Positions 23,529 through 34,934 of a stretch of DNA of 64,000 nucleotides are shown one piece after another (the first letter of the stretch is position 1; every line of letters starts with the position of its first letter). Origin of the DNA: Gonatopus flavifemur (taxonomy: Eukaryota; Arthropoda; Insecta; Hymenoptera; Dryinidae); assembly GCA_018340375.1 (NCBI GenBank), contig JAFFJZ010000007.1:1488001-1552000 (forward strand), in the 5' to 3' direction. A program made the translations under genes and the position numbers. The notes beneath the pieces were generated by a model. That model was not told where the DNA came from. It saw only the letters and a list, made by a program, of their open reading frames with translations, and searched no databases.

Positions 23529-24602
23529 TTATTCTTCCAAATCTATTGTATCGCCTTCAAAGTAGTCCCCTCCCGAAATGATACATTTATGCCAACGAAC
23601 AATCCAATCATTAAAACATTTTTTATACGCTTTTTCCGGAATCGATTTCAGTTCTCGCCGCGAATTCTCTTTAATATCTTCTATCGATTCAAAACGGGTG
23701 CCTCGAAGTGGTAATTCAAGATTTGGAAACAGAAAAAAGTCGGCTGGAGCCAGATCAGGTGAATATGGTGGCTGTTCGATGATATTTGTTGAGTTTTTGG
23801 CCAAAAATTGGTTCACAATGAAAGCCTTGTGAGATGGTGCATTATCGTGATGCAAAATCCATGAATTTTCTTTCCACAAATCTGGCCTTTTTCGACGAAT
23901 TTACTCTCTTAAACGCCGCATAACGCTTAGATGATATTCTTTATTCACCGTCTGACCTTCTAGCAAGAATTCCGAATGTACAACACTGCGATAATCAAAA
24001 AACACAGTCAACATTACCTTCACTTTTGATCGGCTTTGGCGTGGCTTTTTCGGTTTCGGCTCAGCTGGAAGCCGCCACTCCGAAGCTTGTTGACTGGTTT
24101 GCATGTCATATTCGTAAACCCATGTCTCATCACCTGTTATAATGCGTGTTATGAATGTGGAGTCGAAATTGACTCGTTCTAGCATGTCTTCAGCGACCTG
24201 TATGCGATTCAGTTTTTGGAGAAAATTCAAGTCTTTCGGAACTAATCGAGCGGCAACGTGTTTCAGGTCCAAACAATCATGTAAAATAGTACGAACTGAT
24301 TCGTAAGACACAGAAAGTTCACCTGCTATCTCTCTCAAACTTAAGTGACGATTTTCAGTCACCATTTTCTTCACTTTATCGATATTAACTTCAGTTAAAG
24401 ACGTCGATGGACGACCAGAGCGAGGCAAATCTTCCACCACATCTCGACCACTTTTGAATGCACTGTACCGCTCATACGCACGTGGTTTTGGTAGAGTCAA
24501 TTCACCGTAGGCCTTCTCCAACATTTTCAGCGATTCGGCACACGAAATTCCATTGGCAACGCAAAATTCAAAACAAATTCTTTGTTCAATCTTTATATCC
24601 AT
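23529..24602 (-). pseudogene. Mariner transposase with one premature stop
   Basis: Cut-and-paste transposase acting on the TIRs in the nucleus. The start is taken at 24602 (MDIKIEQRICFEFC), which suits the family better than the upstream Met at 24623. N-terminal helix-turn-helix regions include LSLREIAGELSVSYESVRTI. The first catalytic Asp is in ITGDETWV. A TAA at 23901-23903 follows MRRLRE, and the same frame then continues IRRKRPDLW to the end. The second Asp is in LHHDNAPSH, and the third is 34 residues later in PDLAPADFF, giving D,D34D. Length is about 357 codons. The only lesion I see is that one stop, so this copy is young or was recently active. Confidence 0.9.
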
Positions 24603-24735
24603 TGTGACAATCGCGGGACACACTTGAGAGAACTGAAAAGATCGAGCACTATAAACAAACTGAATGACAGATGACAGTCGAACTCTGCGTCAATATAGAG
24701 GACGAATGTACCAACTTAACAACAAAAAGAATGTT

Positions 24736-25003
24736 CCCTGTGCGAAAAAACCAATAGAAACCGATAGCCGAAATCCTAATGGAATCAATGATATCCTATC
24801 GGTTTCTATGCGGTTATTGTCACAGGACAATGTCCTTTCTATGAGATTCTAAGTGGAATCTGATGTTCCATGGGTTTCTATCAGCATGATCGGCAAAACC
24901 TGATTAATTCTGATAGGAATAAAATAGCCTATCGGTTTCTATGCGGTTATTGTCACAGTACCTATGGGAATCCATGGGCATCTATGGGACTTTTCGGACA
25001 GGG
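24736..25003. mobile_element. 268-bp CCC...GGG-ended foldback inside the mariner leader
   Basis: It starts CCCTGTGCGAAAAAACC and ends with the inverse, reading CCCTGTCCGAAAAGTCCC. TT flanks both ends (24734-24735 and 25004-25005). The arms share CCTATCGGTTTCTATGCGG and GTTATTGTCACAG. It lies between the mariner TIR and the transposase start. Confidence 0.75.
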
Positions 25004-26314
25004 TTGACAAACCCGTTAGCCGCACTTTTTAAATGATCAATTCCCGGTACTTTTTTGACAGAATGTATATGTATACTTCCCTATCCATATAATGGTATCA
25101 AGGGCGTATTCAGAAACTCACTATCCTCCTTTGAGGGGACTCGAGCATAAGGAAGTGGGGGACGGAAAAATTCAAATTTGTTAATGTTTGGAGGTTAAAA
25201 TTTTACAATTTTATTTTTGAGCCTTCAGAAATCACTTAGCCATCCAAGGTTTGCGGCGATGTGGAACTCTAGGCATGTAATTTATTATTATTCACTTCAA
25301 GTAAGGTAGTAAATTTTTGGATATTCCCTTGAATGGTATTACACTTCACTCTAAAAAATTTGGCAGTGTTAGGTAAAGTCCACTCCGGATGGTGTTGTTT
25401 CAACACCTGACGGCGTTATTTCGACACCGTATGGTGTCATTCTAATACCATTTGGAATTATTTCAACACTGAATTCCGGAGTGGACTTTTATAGAATCCG
25501 CGCGTTGTTAATTCTGACACCGCTTTTCTTACAGTATTTTGAGACGTTTGGAGGTGATCTACGGATTGAAATAAAATAAGCACAGTCAATAGATCAATTG
25601 TGAATACTCATTCTCCTGACATCGCGTTTTGAACCGAACCAAAGGAATGGTATTTGCAAACAAAATCGCAAGGCAATTCAATGAAATTTATACTTCACCC
25701 ATACAGCACAAGAGTTCCCGTTATGCTCATGAATATGTATTTATTATGAATATTTTGAATTCAAAACGAACTCTTAATAAATAACTTAATGTTCAGAAAG
25801 GATTCGTATCAAGACTCCATAATGAATTCTGCATGCATTCAATGAATTTTGATTTTGACTTCATTGAATTCTCATTGAATTCATTATTGGTTGCATAACG
25901 GCGACTATTCAGAGAGTCTTTGGGAAGTCTTTATGAATTCAAATTGATCATTTGTGCTGGCTGGGTAAAAAATACACAAATGGACCTTGAAAATTTTCTG
26001 CTGGAATCAAATGTTCCAATTTTCCCTGACTCTTTATAAATTTCAATGGATTTCCCTGACTAATGGAGCATTTTGCAAACGTTCCCTGACTTTCCCTGAT
26101 TGAATAAGAATTCCCTGACTTTCCCTGACTTTCCCTGACTTTCAATGTCTGGGGGGGGGGGGGGGGCTGATGGTATAGATCATACAGGATTTCAGTTTCG
26201 CATTGATATTTGACACCCATATGTGAAATTTTGCTTCAGTTTTCATATCAAACGATCCGAGTTTATGTGATTCCAGTGAGATTTTGTTTTATTTACAATA
26301 ATGTAAATAAACCT

Positions 26315-26475
26315 AACAAACACAGCGTCTGAAACTTGACGGAAAATGTTGCATAGGAAGTCTTTCAGTTACCTGATAAATATCTTCCTGATCATTGTCT
26401 AAAAAATATCTAATGAATATTTGAAAGACGTCTTATGCAGCATTTCTTGACAACTTTTAAACATTGTGTTTGTTG
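26315..26475. repeat. Foldback repeat with AACAAACACA ends
   Basis: AACAAACACAGCGTCTGAAAC at the left pairs loosely with the inverted right end TTGTGTTTGTT, and AAGTCTTTCAG pairs with TGAAAGACGTC inside. No ORF. Confidence 0.45.
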
Positions 26476-26840
26476 GAAAGATTTAACGGAGATACTCACG
26501 TTATTTCATTATTCTCGTGAACGTTTATCATTCTTAAATGTTTCTTGACCAGTATTATTCATTTCATAAGGAAATATAAGCATGCGCTGAGCAAATGCCT
26601 ACTCAGAATATAAGCGATCAAAATAACCTCACTTGACGGGTAACTTTGATCATAGGATTTTCAATCATTCAAATCCAAACTAACTAACCGAATTTTTCCT
26701 AATGAAGCATATTGACAGTATTATAAAAACCGATTGTGATACTAATTCCGTGAAATGCCATCTCAAATAGTTTGACTTTGAAAGTGTTATAAATTTTGGA
26801 ATATTGATCAAAGTAACCCCATTTTAAGGTTCCATCGAAA

Positions 26841-27096
26841 AAAAAGATGTGGACTCATCATTAAGTACCAAGTACGTTTGGTTATCCAAATGTTATTCAA
26901 ATAACTTTTGATATATTGTAACTCTAATGCGTCGGAAGTGCATTTGAAATTTTAGGGACGAAGATGTTCCTTGAAAGTCATAATGTACCTTGAATGCACG
27001 TTCGACGCATTAGAATTACAACATACCAAAAGTTGTTCAAATAACATTTGGATAACCAAATGTACTTGGTACCTAATGATGATTCTACATCTTTTT
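26841..27096. repeat. 256-bp palindrome (arms about 110 bp)
   Basis: AAAAAGATGTGGACTCATCA through ACCAAGTACGTTTGGTTATCC and TTGTAACTCTAATGCGTCG is repeated inverted from about 26990 to 27096 with few changes. No coding potential. 26166-26314, 26480-26840 and 27100-27829 hold nothing else I can recognise. Confidence 0.65.
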
Positions 27097-27829
27097 ATTT
27101 CAATAGAATATCAAAAATGAGATTTTAGGAACAATGCAGTTTTTTCCCGAACATTTATTTTCAAGTGTTAGTCTGAGAAGTTCACATATTTTCATGGACT
27201 TGGCGTTGAGTATTTACTTTTTTGAAGTTATTTTGGAACGATTAGACTCATTTTTGTGGAGGTAATTTATTTATTCTACTCATCCTATTTCACTATTTTC
27301 CATGCAAGTATTGACAAGACTGAAAAAAACCCAAGCTTGTCCCAGGAATGGTACACGTTTCAGGAACAAACCTCCGTTAAGAACAATTGGACGTTGTTTC
27401 CAATGGATAGTCAGTCATGGTACATTTGTTAATATTTTTGAAATGGTCATTGCACTTGGTACAAGCTTGGCACAAGCGTGAAAAACAAGTGTTCATTCGG
27501 AACAATTCTGCCGATGTTGTCCACACGAGTGGCACAATGTTTTTAATTAGTGGCCGAATTTCGAGTTCACAATGGCTGAAGACTTGTGCACAACCATCGG
27601 GCCTAGACTAGCCCAATCTCTCCATGATCAGGCCCACACCCTAGTGTCATACATTGAAATATGTATAGTTGATCTTAATAAGAATAAAACTTGACTCAAT
27701 GGCAATAGGCTATTTTCAAATGTGATCATGCACAGAAATCGATTGATCTTGAAGGATTCCCTACAGGATTTCAATCCTGATTTTATCTTTTCCTAGCCTA
27801 GGCCAAGTTTGATCAATTGTTCGAGACAA

Positions 27830-27928
27830 CCCGTAGGGAAATGTACTCCATTCTGAACCGAAATACTACATGTTTACTTCAATTTTTTGGAGTATTTTGG
27901 TTCAGAACGGAGTAAATTTCCCTACAGG
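27830..27928. mobile_element. 99-bp CCC...GGG hairpin element, copy 1
   Basis: It starts CCCGTAGGGAAATGTACTCC and ends in the near-inverse. AA flanks both ends. It is the same family and length as 30593-30691, and the body pairs CATTCTGAACCGAAATACT with its inverse. Confidence 0.7.
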
Positions 27929-28503
27929 AAGTCTTGACAGGTCTTGTGTCAGGCTTGGTTCATGATTGTGCAAATGGTCCATACACGGATGGGTTTTTGA
28001 AAAATAGAATATTGATGAGAGAAATTATTATAACCGAGTACTATTCATAGACTGAGCTTTTTCTTTTTTGAAAAACGTTCTAACCTTCTCTCTACATATA
28101 TGTTCCTTCCATCAATGTCCAGTTGAATAAAGAAGAGATGGATTTCTATCTACTTGAGTTAAGAAATCAATAATAAGCACCCCCAAGGAGAAATTATTGA
28201 AATTCTGTCAAAAGATATGAGTCATAATGATAAGGTAAGAAAGATGAGTTCCATAGGATCATATTGTTTGTGGAGTTCCCTAGACAGCACAACATGCCAC
28301 TGAAACGTTTATAGAACGTTTATCACAAGAGGAGAGATAGGGGAGATTCTAAACTTTCAGAAACCGTCCTACATACACATCTTAATATGAGGATCACAGA
28401 ATTTATGGGAAATATACTTATCCTCCGTGTCTCGCACTTCGAGATTACGAGGGTAGTGTCACTACTTTCATGTCTTGGACCACCAGTTTGGAGCTGAAAG
28501 TGG

Positions 28504-29837
28504 ATGTCGGGGGGGCCCCTCGGCTATTGTGGCGCTTTCCTTTTGTTATTTCTTCATTCGTTATTGTTTCGTCAAATAGAGCACAAGCTGTTAGTGGTAT
28601 ATGTGGACGATGTTTTATGTTTTGGTAATTCGGTCGTGGAGTGTAGCGCGAACCTGGGACAGACGATTGGGTTACTCAAGAGGTTAGGTTTCATTGTAAA
28701 CTATGAAAAGTCCAAGTTGAAACCCGAGAAAAGATGTAAATATTTAGGTTTTCTCTTGACTCATCTACAATGAAGGTGGAGCTCCCAGAAGATTAAATAG
28801 TCTCGGTACGAAAACAGATCGAGGATCTTGAAAAAAAGAAAGTCGAGGTGAAGATTCGTGATTTTGCCAAGGTTGTGGGGTCGGTGGTAGCGGGTTGTCT
28901 GGCAGTCGAGTACAGCTTATTACACTGTAGGTCTTTTGAGAAGGCAAAAGTTCAAGTCTAAGATGAGAATGGAGGTTGTTTTGACTCGACTATGGTGGTG
29001 CCGAAATATACCCTGGAGGACTTGAATTGGTGGTTACAGACCTTACCAAACGCCCATGGAAAGGTAAGAAGCAACCAATATGAGAGAACAATCTGCTCTG
29101 ACGCTTCATTGTCCAGGTGGGGTGCCTTCTATGTAGGTGAAAGTGCTAATGGGTTATGGAGTCAAGAGGAGAAAAGTCTCCACATAAACCACCTGGAGCT
29201 TGAAGCAACGTTATTAGCCTTGAAGTGTTTTGCGGGAGACTTGAGAGATGCTGATGTCTTACTCATGGTGGACAACACGACGACGATGCACGGAAGAAAA
29301 TGTTTAGCTGTATCAGCTAAATTTTAGCTGCTGCAGCGAAATATCTAGCTATGATAGCTGAAATCTAGCTAAAAATTTTTTCCGTGTGGCCTATTTCGAT
29401 AGAATGGGGGCGCTCGCTATGCTGAGCTACATGGCTTGGCGTGTGGGCTATGGGATTGGTGCGAAGGTCGCCAATTATGGGTCTACGCCTCGTACATCCG
29501 ATCGAAGGAAAACATAAAGGCAGGTCGGTCATCAAAAATCGACAATTCAGACGCGGAATGGGAGTTAGCAGATTATGCGTTTGAAAGAATCATTGGAAGA
29601 TTCGGGAAACTAGAAATCAACCTATTTGCTTTGCGGATCAACACTGCAGGCCGAATTTATTGCTCGTGGAGAAGGGATCCGGAAGCTTTCGCGTTTGATG
29701 CTTTTACAGTCAGTTGGTTTGATTGTATATTTTATGCCTTTCCCCCTTTCACTATCATAACTAGAGTGATAAAAAAAATCAAGGATGATAAGACGCAAGG
29801 TATTTCAATTGTGCCTTTCTGGCCTACTCAGATTTGA
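28504..29837 (+). pseudogene. DIRS-like RT, RNase H and methyltransferase-like fragments
   Basis: 28504-28773 ends a reverse transcriptase: LLVVYVDDVLCF carries the catalytic Asp pair, and VNYEKSKLKPEKRCKYLGFL is the typical thumb motif. 28992-29288 is RNase H: CSDASLSRWGAFYVG, then WSQEEKSLHINHLELEATLLALK, then VDNTT. A 98-bp element interrupts at 29289-29386. 29436-29837 holds LWVYASYIRSKENIKAGRSSK and FGKLEINLFALRIN, then SWRRDPEAFAFDAFT, FYAFPPF and IVPFWPTQ, the DIRS methyltransferase-like domain. Frames change between blocks and stops occur (for example near 28771), so nothing is translatable as a whole. The first 100 bases of the RT frame overlap the terminal repeat and are not family-like. 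Confidence 0.75.
29289..29386. mobile_element. 98-bp foldback, CACGGAAGAAAATG ends, TG duplication
   Basis: It starts CACGGAAGAAAATGTTTAGC and ends AGCTAAAAATTTTTTCCGTG, flanked by TG at 29287-29288 and 29387-29388. The body consists of TAGCT/AGCTA alternations. It lies in the RNase H to methyltransferase junction of the DIRS-like element. Confidence 0.7.
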
Positions 29838-30064
29838 TTTTCGGCCTTTGAAAAAATATCTGAGGGAAACTGGGTGTGGTTCAATGCAGATCCTGATCTT
29901 CTGGTTTCTCCGTGTAGGTTACGTCATCACCCCCTGGCTGCGGAGCTTACCCTGGTTGCCGCCAGGGTATCAGCCAGACATTTCTAATCAAAGGATTGCC
30001 TGAAGAAGCGGTGGATGTTCCACTAGCTATATGAGCGGAGTCAGAATTAAAAAATTATAATGGA

Positions 30065-30980
30065 ATGCTGAATTTATGGTGGCGTTGGAATAGCCAGATT
30101 GTTGGAGACCCATATGTGGTGTCTGTGGAGAAGATTTTGAGATTTCTGGCGGAAAAATTCGGCGATGGAGTTAGTAATAGTACGCTGGATTCAGCTGGTG
30201 TAGCGTTATCTTTAATATCGAGCGAGGATGTCAAAAACAACCCTTTGATAAGCCGTTTTATCAAGGGTCCTTCGAAAATAAGGCCTGGATTCCCGAAGTA
30301 TGAATATACTTGGGACGTAGACCCAGTTTCATCAAACCTGGCAGTATGGGGTCCAGTAGATGAGCTTTCTGTTAGAAAATCAACGGAAAAGCTAGTGCTG
30401 CTATTTACTTTAGGTACAGCTCATCGCTGTCAAACGCTGGCATTAATCAAGGTCTCAACAAACATTAGTGCCCCTGAGTCGAAAATTGAAATCAGATTTC
30501 CTGAGAGGATTAAGACTTCTCGACCAAGAGCCCCGCAGCCGGTTCTGAGAATCCAGTTTTTTTCGAGACAAGCCGGAATTATGCATCGCCAGCCCGTAGG
30601 GAAATTTACTCCATTCTGAACCAAAATACTCCAAAAAATTGGAGTAAAAATGTAGTATTTTGGTTCAGAATGAAGGAAATTTCCCTACGGGAGAATTCTG
30701 AACCAATATCTGTTGATGACTAAGGCTCGTCGGGAAAGCGTGGATTCCTTATCTAAATTAACAAATCGCATAGCACGGTCAAGAGTGGGACGATCAGTCG
30801 GTGGATAAGGACGGCGTTGGTTTCATTGGGAGTTGACAAGAAATTTACAGTACACTTTACGAGACATGCATCGATATCAAGGACATATAATGAGGGAGTT
30901 AGTATCGAAATGATCGAAAAAGCGGCAGATTGGTCTCAGAACTCTTAAGTGTTCGCTGAGTTCTACCACCAGCCATAAGA
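30065..30980 (+). pseudogene. DIRS-like tyrosine recombinase, split by a 99-bp hairpin
   Basis: The first part, 30065-30592, has PKYEYTWDVDPV, TEKLVLLFTLGTAHRCQTLAL with the first catalytic Arg, and ERIKTSRPRAPQPVL. After the hairpin at 30593-30691, the frame near 30700-30980 has STNRIARSRVGRS, then HFTRHASISRTYNEGVS with the His/Arg pair, and AEFYHQP with the likely nucleophilic Tyr. Stops lie before and after that Tyr (SQNS*, HQP*). The enzyme would integrate circular cDNA without staggered target duplication. Motifs for all catalytic boxes remain visible, but the reading frame is destroyed. Confidence 0.75.
30593..30691. mobile_element. 99-bp CCC...GGG hairpin element, copy 2
   Basis: Same family and length as 27830-27928: it starts CCCGTAGGGAAATTTACTCC and ends CCCTACGGG. 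AG flanks both ends. It interrupts the DIRS-like recombinase after the codons for MHRQ. Confidence 0.75.
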
Positions 30981-31190
30981 ATAATTATTCGCAATAATCA
31001 CTTTGCTGAAGCGGTGTTCACACCCAGTGTATCTGTGTAATTACAATTGTAATAGAGACAGCAGCTGGAAGAGTCATGTGTCTCATTTTTCATTTCATCT
31101 TGTATTTGAATGAATGGTGTTAATTTCAAGAAAATTTTGCTCTAAACAGCTACCTTTGTAATCTCGAAGTGCGAGACATGAAGGATAATT

Positions 31191-31396
31191 GGAAGATCTC
31201 ACGAGCTCGCAAAAGGTGAGCGAAGTTTGATCTCAATTATTCGAATGTCTCGCACGAGAGATTCTCACCTAAACATTACAGCTACTACCAACCCCCTTTT
31301 TTCCGGATAAAATGAAAAATGCGATAAGTCCAATCTGATGAAAAAATAACAACAGGGAAGCGCCACGATAGCCGAAGAGCGTCCCGACATTCACTT
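31191..31396. repeat. DIRS-related terminal repeat material, left of the BEL insertion
   Basis: GGAAGATCTCACGAGC...AAAGGTGAGCGAAGTTTG at about 31190 recurs inverted at about 38330-38250, and the stretch ending at 31396 recurs in the DIRS-like left end near 28500-28570. The BEL/Pao element splits this repeat, whose other half is 38195-38345. It is probably the end of a second DIRS-like copy lying head to head with the first. Confidence 0.5.
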
Positions 31397-31613
31397 TGTT
31401 GGAGCTTGAATTGAGCGCGATTTGGTGGCGCCATCTATCGATGGCGTATTGTCGGGGGAGCGTGGGTTCGTGGCATCCATTCGTATCGAGGACATGAAAC
31501 CAACAACATGCGTTCGGCATGTTGAGTCTCGTCAGTCCATTTTTTAATCAAATACAATAAATTCGTTCATCAATATTCAAAAAGTGTAAACAGTGATTTA
31601 CCAATATTAAACA
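31397..31613 (+). repeat. 5' LTR of the BEL/Pao element
   Basis: 217 bp, TG...CA bounded. It contains the small palindrome GCGCCATCTATCGATGGCG near its start. It differs from the 3' LTR at about three positions (for example GGGGGAGCG against GGGTGAGCG). Confidence 0.9.
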
Positions 31614-32585
31614 TAATTTTTTTTGGTCCTCCGTGTTCGGATCGTATCATTTCGTTAAAAACTCGGAGTTCGTCGAGAAAATGCATGTTAAATTGTCGAA
31701 TTTTTCGGTTGCGTATATCGTAAATCGATCGTTTGGATTGTGATACTTCTTCGAGCTAATGGATATCGTTTAGTTGAACTCGAGGTTCGTCAAGAAGAAA
31801 GAAAATTTATCGAACTGCCATATGTTTCAGTGGTTTTCTATCGTGAATCGATCACAAATATTGTCATTTGAACTGTAATAGTTGGTTAAACTATCATCAC
31901 TTGAGAGTTAATAACATTTGATTGAATGTGCAGTGTGCATAGTTGAAATCGTATAACGCGTTGAGTTGCGCAAGCTAGTGAACATTCTAGAACGTTCGTC
32001 GGCCATTATTAGTAGCGTCCTCACAGAATCGCAATTATTACATGTTGCATTGTGGACTTGATATTGTGAATATACTACCAATGAAAGTGTAATAAACACT
32101 TGGAAACGATGTCATCAATTTATGAAAAAAGAGAAAACAATTTTTTGCATCTTGATATACTGTCGCATTGAGGATATTTCGTTTGGGGATCGTCGACCTT
32201 TTCATCGAACGAGCGAACACGGAATCTACTTTACCTACACATCGAGTGTCGCCACATCGTCGGCTCCCACAAATTATCGTGTTATCGACGAATGAAATAG
32301 AGCGAGTTCAATAGTTATCGATATTTCGTTTGTAATGTAAACATTGAAGTAAGTAGTGTTACGATTTGTTTATGTACAAGGAGAATCAATCTAGTGTAAA
32401 GAAATAATATTTACTGTTTTTCTTGTGTTCGATAGTCAAAAGTATATGTCGTAAATGATTGGTTATTACGATATCGAATGTTATAAACATAGTCGTTTGT
32501 TCGTAGTTGATTTAACTAAAATCACCATGATTTAAGTAGAGTTGACATTTTGTTTCTTTCATTTATCAAAGGTCATTTGTAGATA

Positions 32586-34934
32586 ATGAATCTGTCAAGA
32601 TTCAACTGTCAACTTCTTATTTTAATGCGTTGTCTATCGGCAAGGGAATCATTGAGGAAAATAGAAAAAAATAGAGATGATGATTCGGTTAGATCAAACA
32701 ATGCAATACCACAATTAGCCCAAATTCCTGTAACAAACGTAAAACTACCTCAGATTCATCTTCCGTCGTTTGAAGGGTCTCATGATCGGTGGTTGGAATT
32801 CAAGAACACATTTGAGTCATTAATTCACAATAATCCTACGTTCGATAATACTCAAAAATTTCATTATCTTCGTTCGGCGACTCGAGGTGAAGCATCTAGA
32901 GTTATAAATTCTGTGCAATTTTCGAGTGATAATTATGAAGTCGCATGGAAATTGTTGTGTGAGCGTTTTACAAATAATCGATTGTTGCTAAAAAATCATT
33001 TTAGAACATTACAATCTGCCCCGGTTCTTCAACGCGAATCAGCTGACGGGTTGTATGAATTGAGTGATCAAATCTTGAAGCATTCTCAGGCACTAAGAGC
33101 AATTGGTCTACCTGAAGATCGTTGGTGGGAACAACTGATGATTTTCCAACTTAGTAGTGAACTCGATAGGGTCACTCTCCGCGAATGGGAAGAATTCAAA
33201 CCACAGAATGACTTTCCTACTATGGAAGAATTCAGAGGATATTTGGCTACTAGAGCTGACCTTTTGCAAAATATTAAGATTGACCGCGAAGAGCCGAAGA
33301 AGCAATTGCATAAAACGAATAATCAAAAATCGTTCATGAATATAAATACCCTAGTTTGTGTGATGTGCAAAGGGGAGCATTATATAACCAATTGTCCTCG
33401 GTTCTTGGGATTGTCAGCTTATGATCGATTAAATCAATCGAAAGATTTAAAACTCTGCATTAATTGTTTGAAATCGGGACACGTTCAAGGGAATTGTACT
33501 TCAGGTGGTTGCAGGAAATGTCAAGCAAAACATCATACATTATTGCATTTTCCAAATCAACCTAAATCACAAACGAGATCTCTCCAGATAGCATCCACTG
33601 AACAAATTGATCCCGGTTCATCAAATCAAGACACAGCTAGTTCAAGTACAGCTTGTAATTTTGCACAAGCGACAAGTATACTATTACCCACGGCATTAGT
33701 TCAGGTCAGTGATTCAAATGGTTATCCTCACACCTGCCGCGCTCTCTTAGATTCGGGATCGCAATCGCATTTTATTACCATTGACCTTTGTGAAAAATTA
33801 AGGTTAGATAAATCGCATATAATTATAGCCGTGAATGGAATTAATCGGACAACATCCGAAATCAAACACAGAGTTTCAGTTAAGGTTGAATCTTGTACTC
33901 AGAACTATAGTAGATTCATAAATTGCTTGGTTATTCCCAGCATTTCAGATGCTTTGCTGCCTCACAAGATCGATTGTTCACAATTAAAAATACCAGCGCA
34001 TATCAAACTCGCTGATCCAGGATTCCACACACCTCATCAAATTGACCTATTGTTAGGTGCTGAAATGTTTTTCGAATTGTTATGTATAGGACAGATCAAC
34101 CTTGGATCAGGACAGCCTGTTCTTCAAAAGACACGCTTGGGTTGGATCATTTCAGGACTTTCTTCTTGTCTCCCTGCCTCTAAATCTGTGAGTTGTAATT
34201 TTAGTAGGTCAATTGATATTCAAGATCAGTTGATGAAATTTTGGGAAGTTGAAGAAGACAAGAGTCCTAATCATTTTTTATCAGAAGATGAGAGAATGTG
34301 TGAAGACCATTTTATTGAAACAACCAAACGAGATTCAGAAGGTAGATTTATTGTGACAATACCATTGAGAAAACCTTTATCATTTTTGGGAGATTCCGAA
34401 GGTTTGGCCTTGAAAAGATTTTTTGCTCTTGAATCGAAATTACAAAGGAGCTCTCGACTAGGAGACGAATATAGGAATTTTATGAATGAATACAAAATTT
34501 TAGGACACATGTCTGAGGTCTCAGGTCCATCCAGTGATACGGTAGAGTTCTATATGCCACACCATGGAGTGGTGAAGGAGAGCAGTTCTTCCACACGGCT
34601 CAGAGTGGTCTTTGATGGGTCCGCGAAAACTGATTCAGGGTACTCTTTGAATGATATTCAACCAGTAGGCCCAGCGATTCAAAATGATCTTCTATCTATA
34701 TTGATAGGATTTCGTAAACACCAAATTGCAATCTTTGCTGATATCGAGAAAATGTATAGAATGATATTAATACATCCAAGTCAAAGGTCACTACAAAAAA
34801 TATTTTGGAGAGCACATCCTCAAGAGCCGTTACGCATATATCAATTAAATACTGTCACTTACGGGACAACATCGGCCCCTTTTCTAGCTGTGCGTTCTTT
34901 GAGGCAATTAGCCAATGAAAAACATTGGTTCTAA
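32586..34934 (+). pseudogene. BEL/Pao Gag-protease-RT reading frame (first part of gag-pol)
   Basis: 782 codons from ATG at 32586. The Gag domain (about residues 55-215) contains LPSFEGSHDRWLEFKNTFES. Two zinc knuckles follow: CVMCKGEHYITNC and CINCLKSGHVQGNC. The protease has the active-site-like LLDSGSQSHFI near residue 390. The RT starts around residue 590; it has RVVFDGSAKTDSGYSLND and IFADIEKMYRMI, with the first catalytic Asp in FADIEKM. The frame is lost near 34915-34934, in the middle of RT, by a small indel. Gag and protease look intact, so this copy might still make Gag. 31614-32585 is leader sequence without a long frame. Confidence 0.88.

Larger units (their letters stand above)
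23478..25065 (-). mobile_element. Mariner transposon (D,D34D), one stop codon, with a 268-bp insertion
   Basis: 27-bp inverted repeats begin CATTCTGTCAAAAAAGTACC, flanked by TA at 23476-23477 and 25066-25067. The gene is on the minus strand. A CCC...GGG element at 24736-25003 sits in the 5' leader; without it and its duplication the mariner would be 1318 bp, a usual mariner length. Confidence 0.9.
23239..25965. mobile_element. CCCAGATAGCACA-ended element containing a mariner
   Basis: The left end CCCAGATAGCACACAAG and the right end, reversed CCCAGCCAGCACAAATG, are imperfect inverses flanked by TA at 23237-23238 and 25966-25967. Removing the mariner at 23478-25065 leaves about 1.1 kb with no ORF. 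The interior includes a hairpin at 25375-25489 (AAAGTCCACTCCGGA inverted). Its ends resemble those of the 87-bp element at 38551. Confidence 0.6.
23145..26165. mobile_element. Element rich in TTTCCCTGACT repeats, split by nested insertions
   Basis: TTCCCTGACTTTCCCTGACT motifs cluster at 23170-23225 and again at 26025-26140. Between them lies a CCC...GGG element (23239-25965) flanked by TA, so the two clusters were originally about 100 bp apart or less. The right side ends in a run of 18 or so G around 26150. The true termini were not found, and no coding sequence belongs to it. Confidence 0.45.
28416..31190 (+). mobile_element. Truncated DIRS-like retrotransposon with inverted ends
   Basis: The left end 28416-28456 (TATCCTCCGTGTCTCGCACTT...) is inverted at 31150-31190. 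Between them, in DIRS order, are the end of a reverse transcriptase, RNase H, a methyltransferase-like domain and a tyrosine recombinase, all broken. Inverted termini and a tyrosine recombinase in place of a DDE integrase are marks of the DIRS order. Gag and the first part of the reverse transcriptase are missing, so the element is internally deleted (2.8 kb against the usual 5-6 kb). Confidence 0.75.

Noticed and set aside
26140..26170. Poly-G run as a functional quadruplex or telomere-like repeat
   Set aside because: It is a single homopolymer run at the edge of a repeat element, likely slippage or an assembly artefact; no repeat unit.
31269..31520. Minus-strand ORFs repeated at 37793-38101 as a duplicated gene
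   Set aside because: The shared part is the antisense of the two LTRs of the BEL/Pao element.
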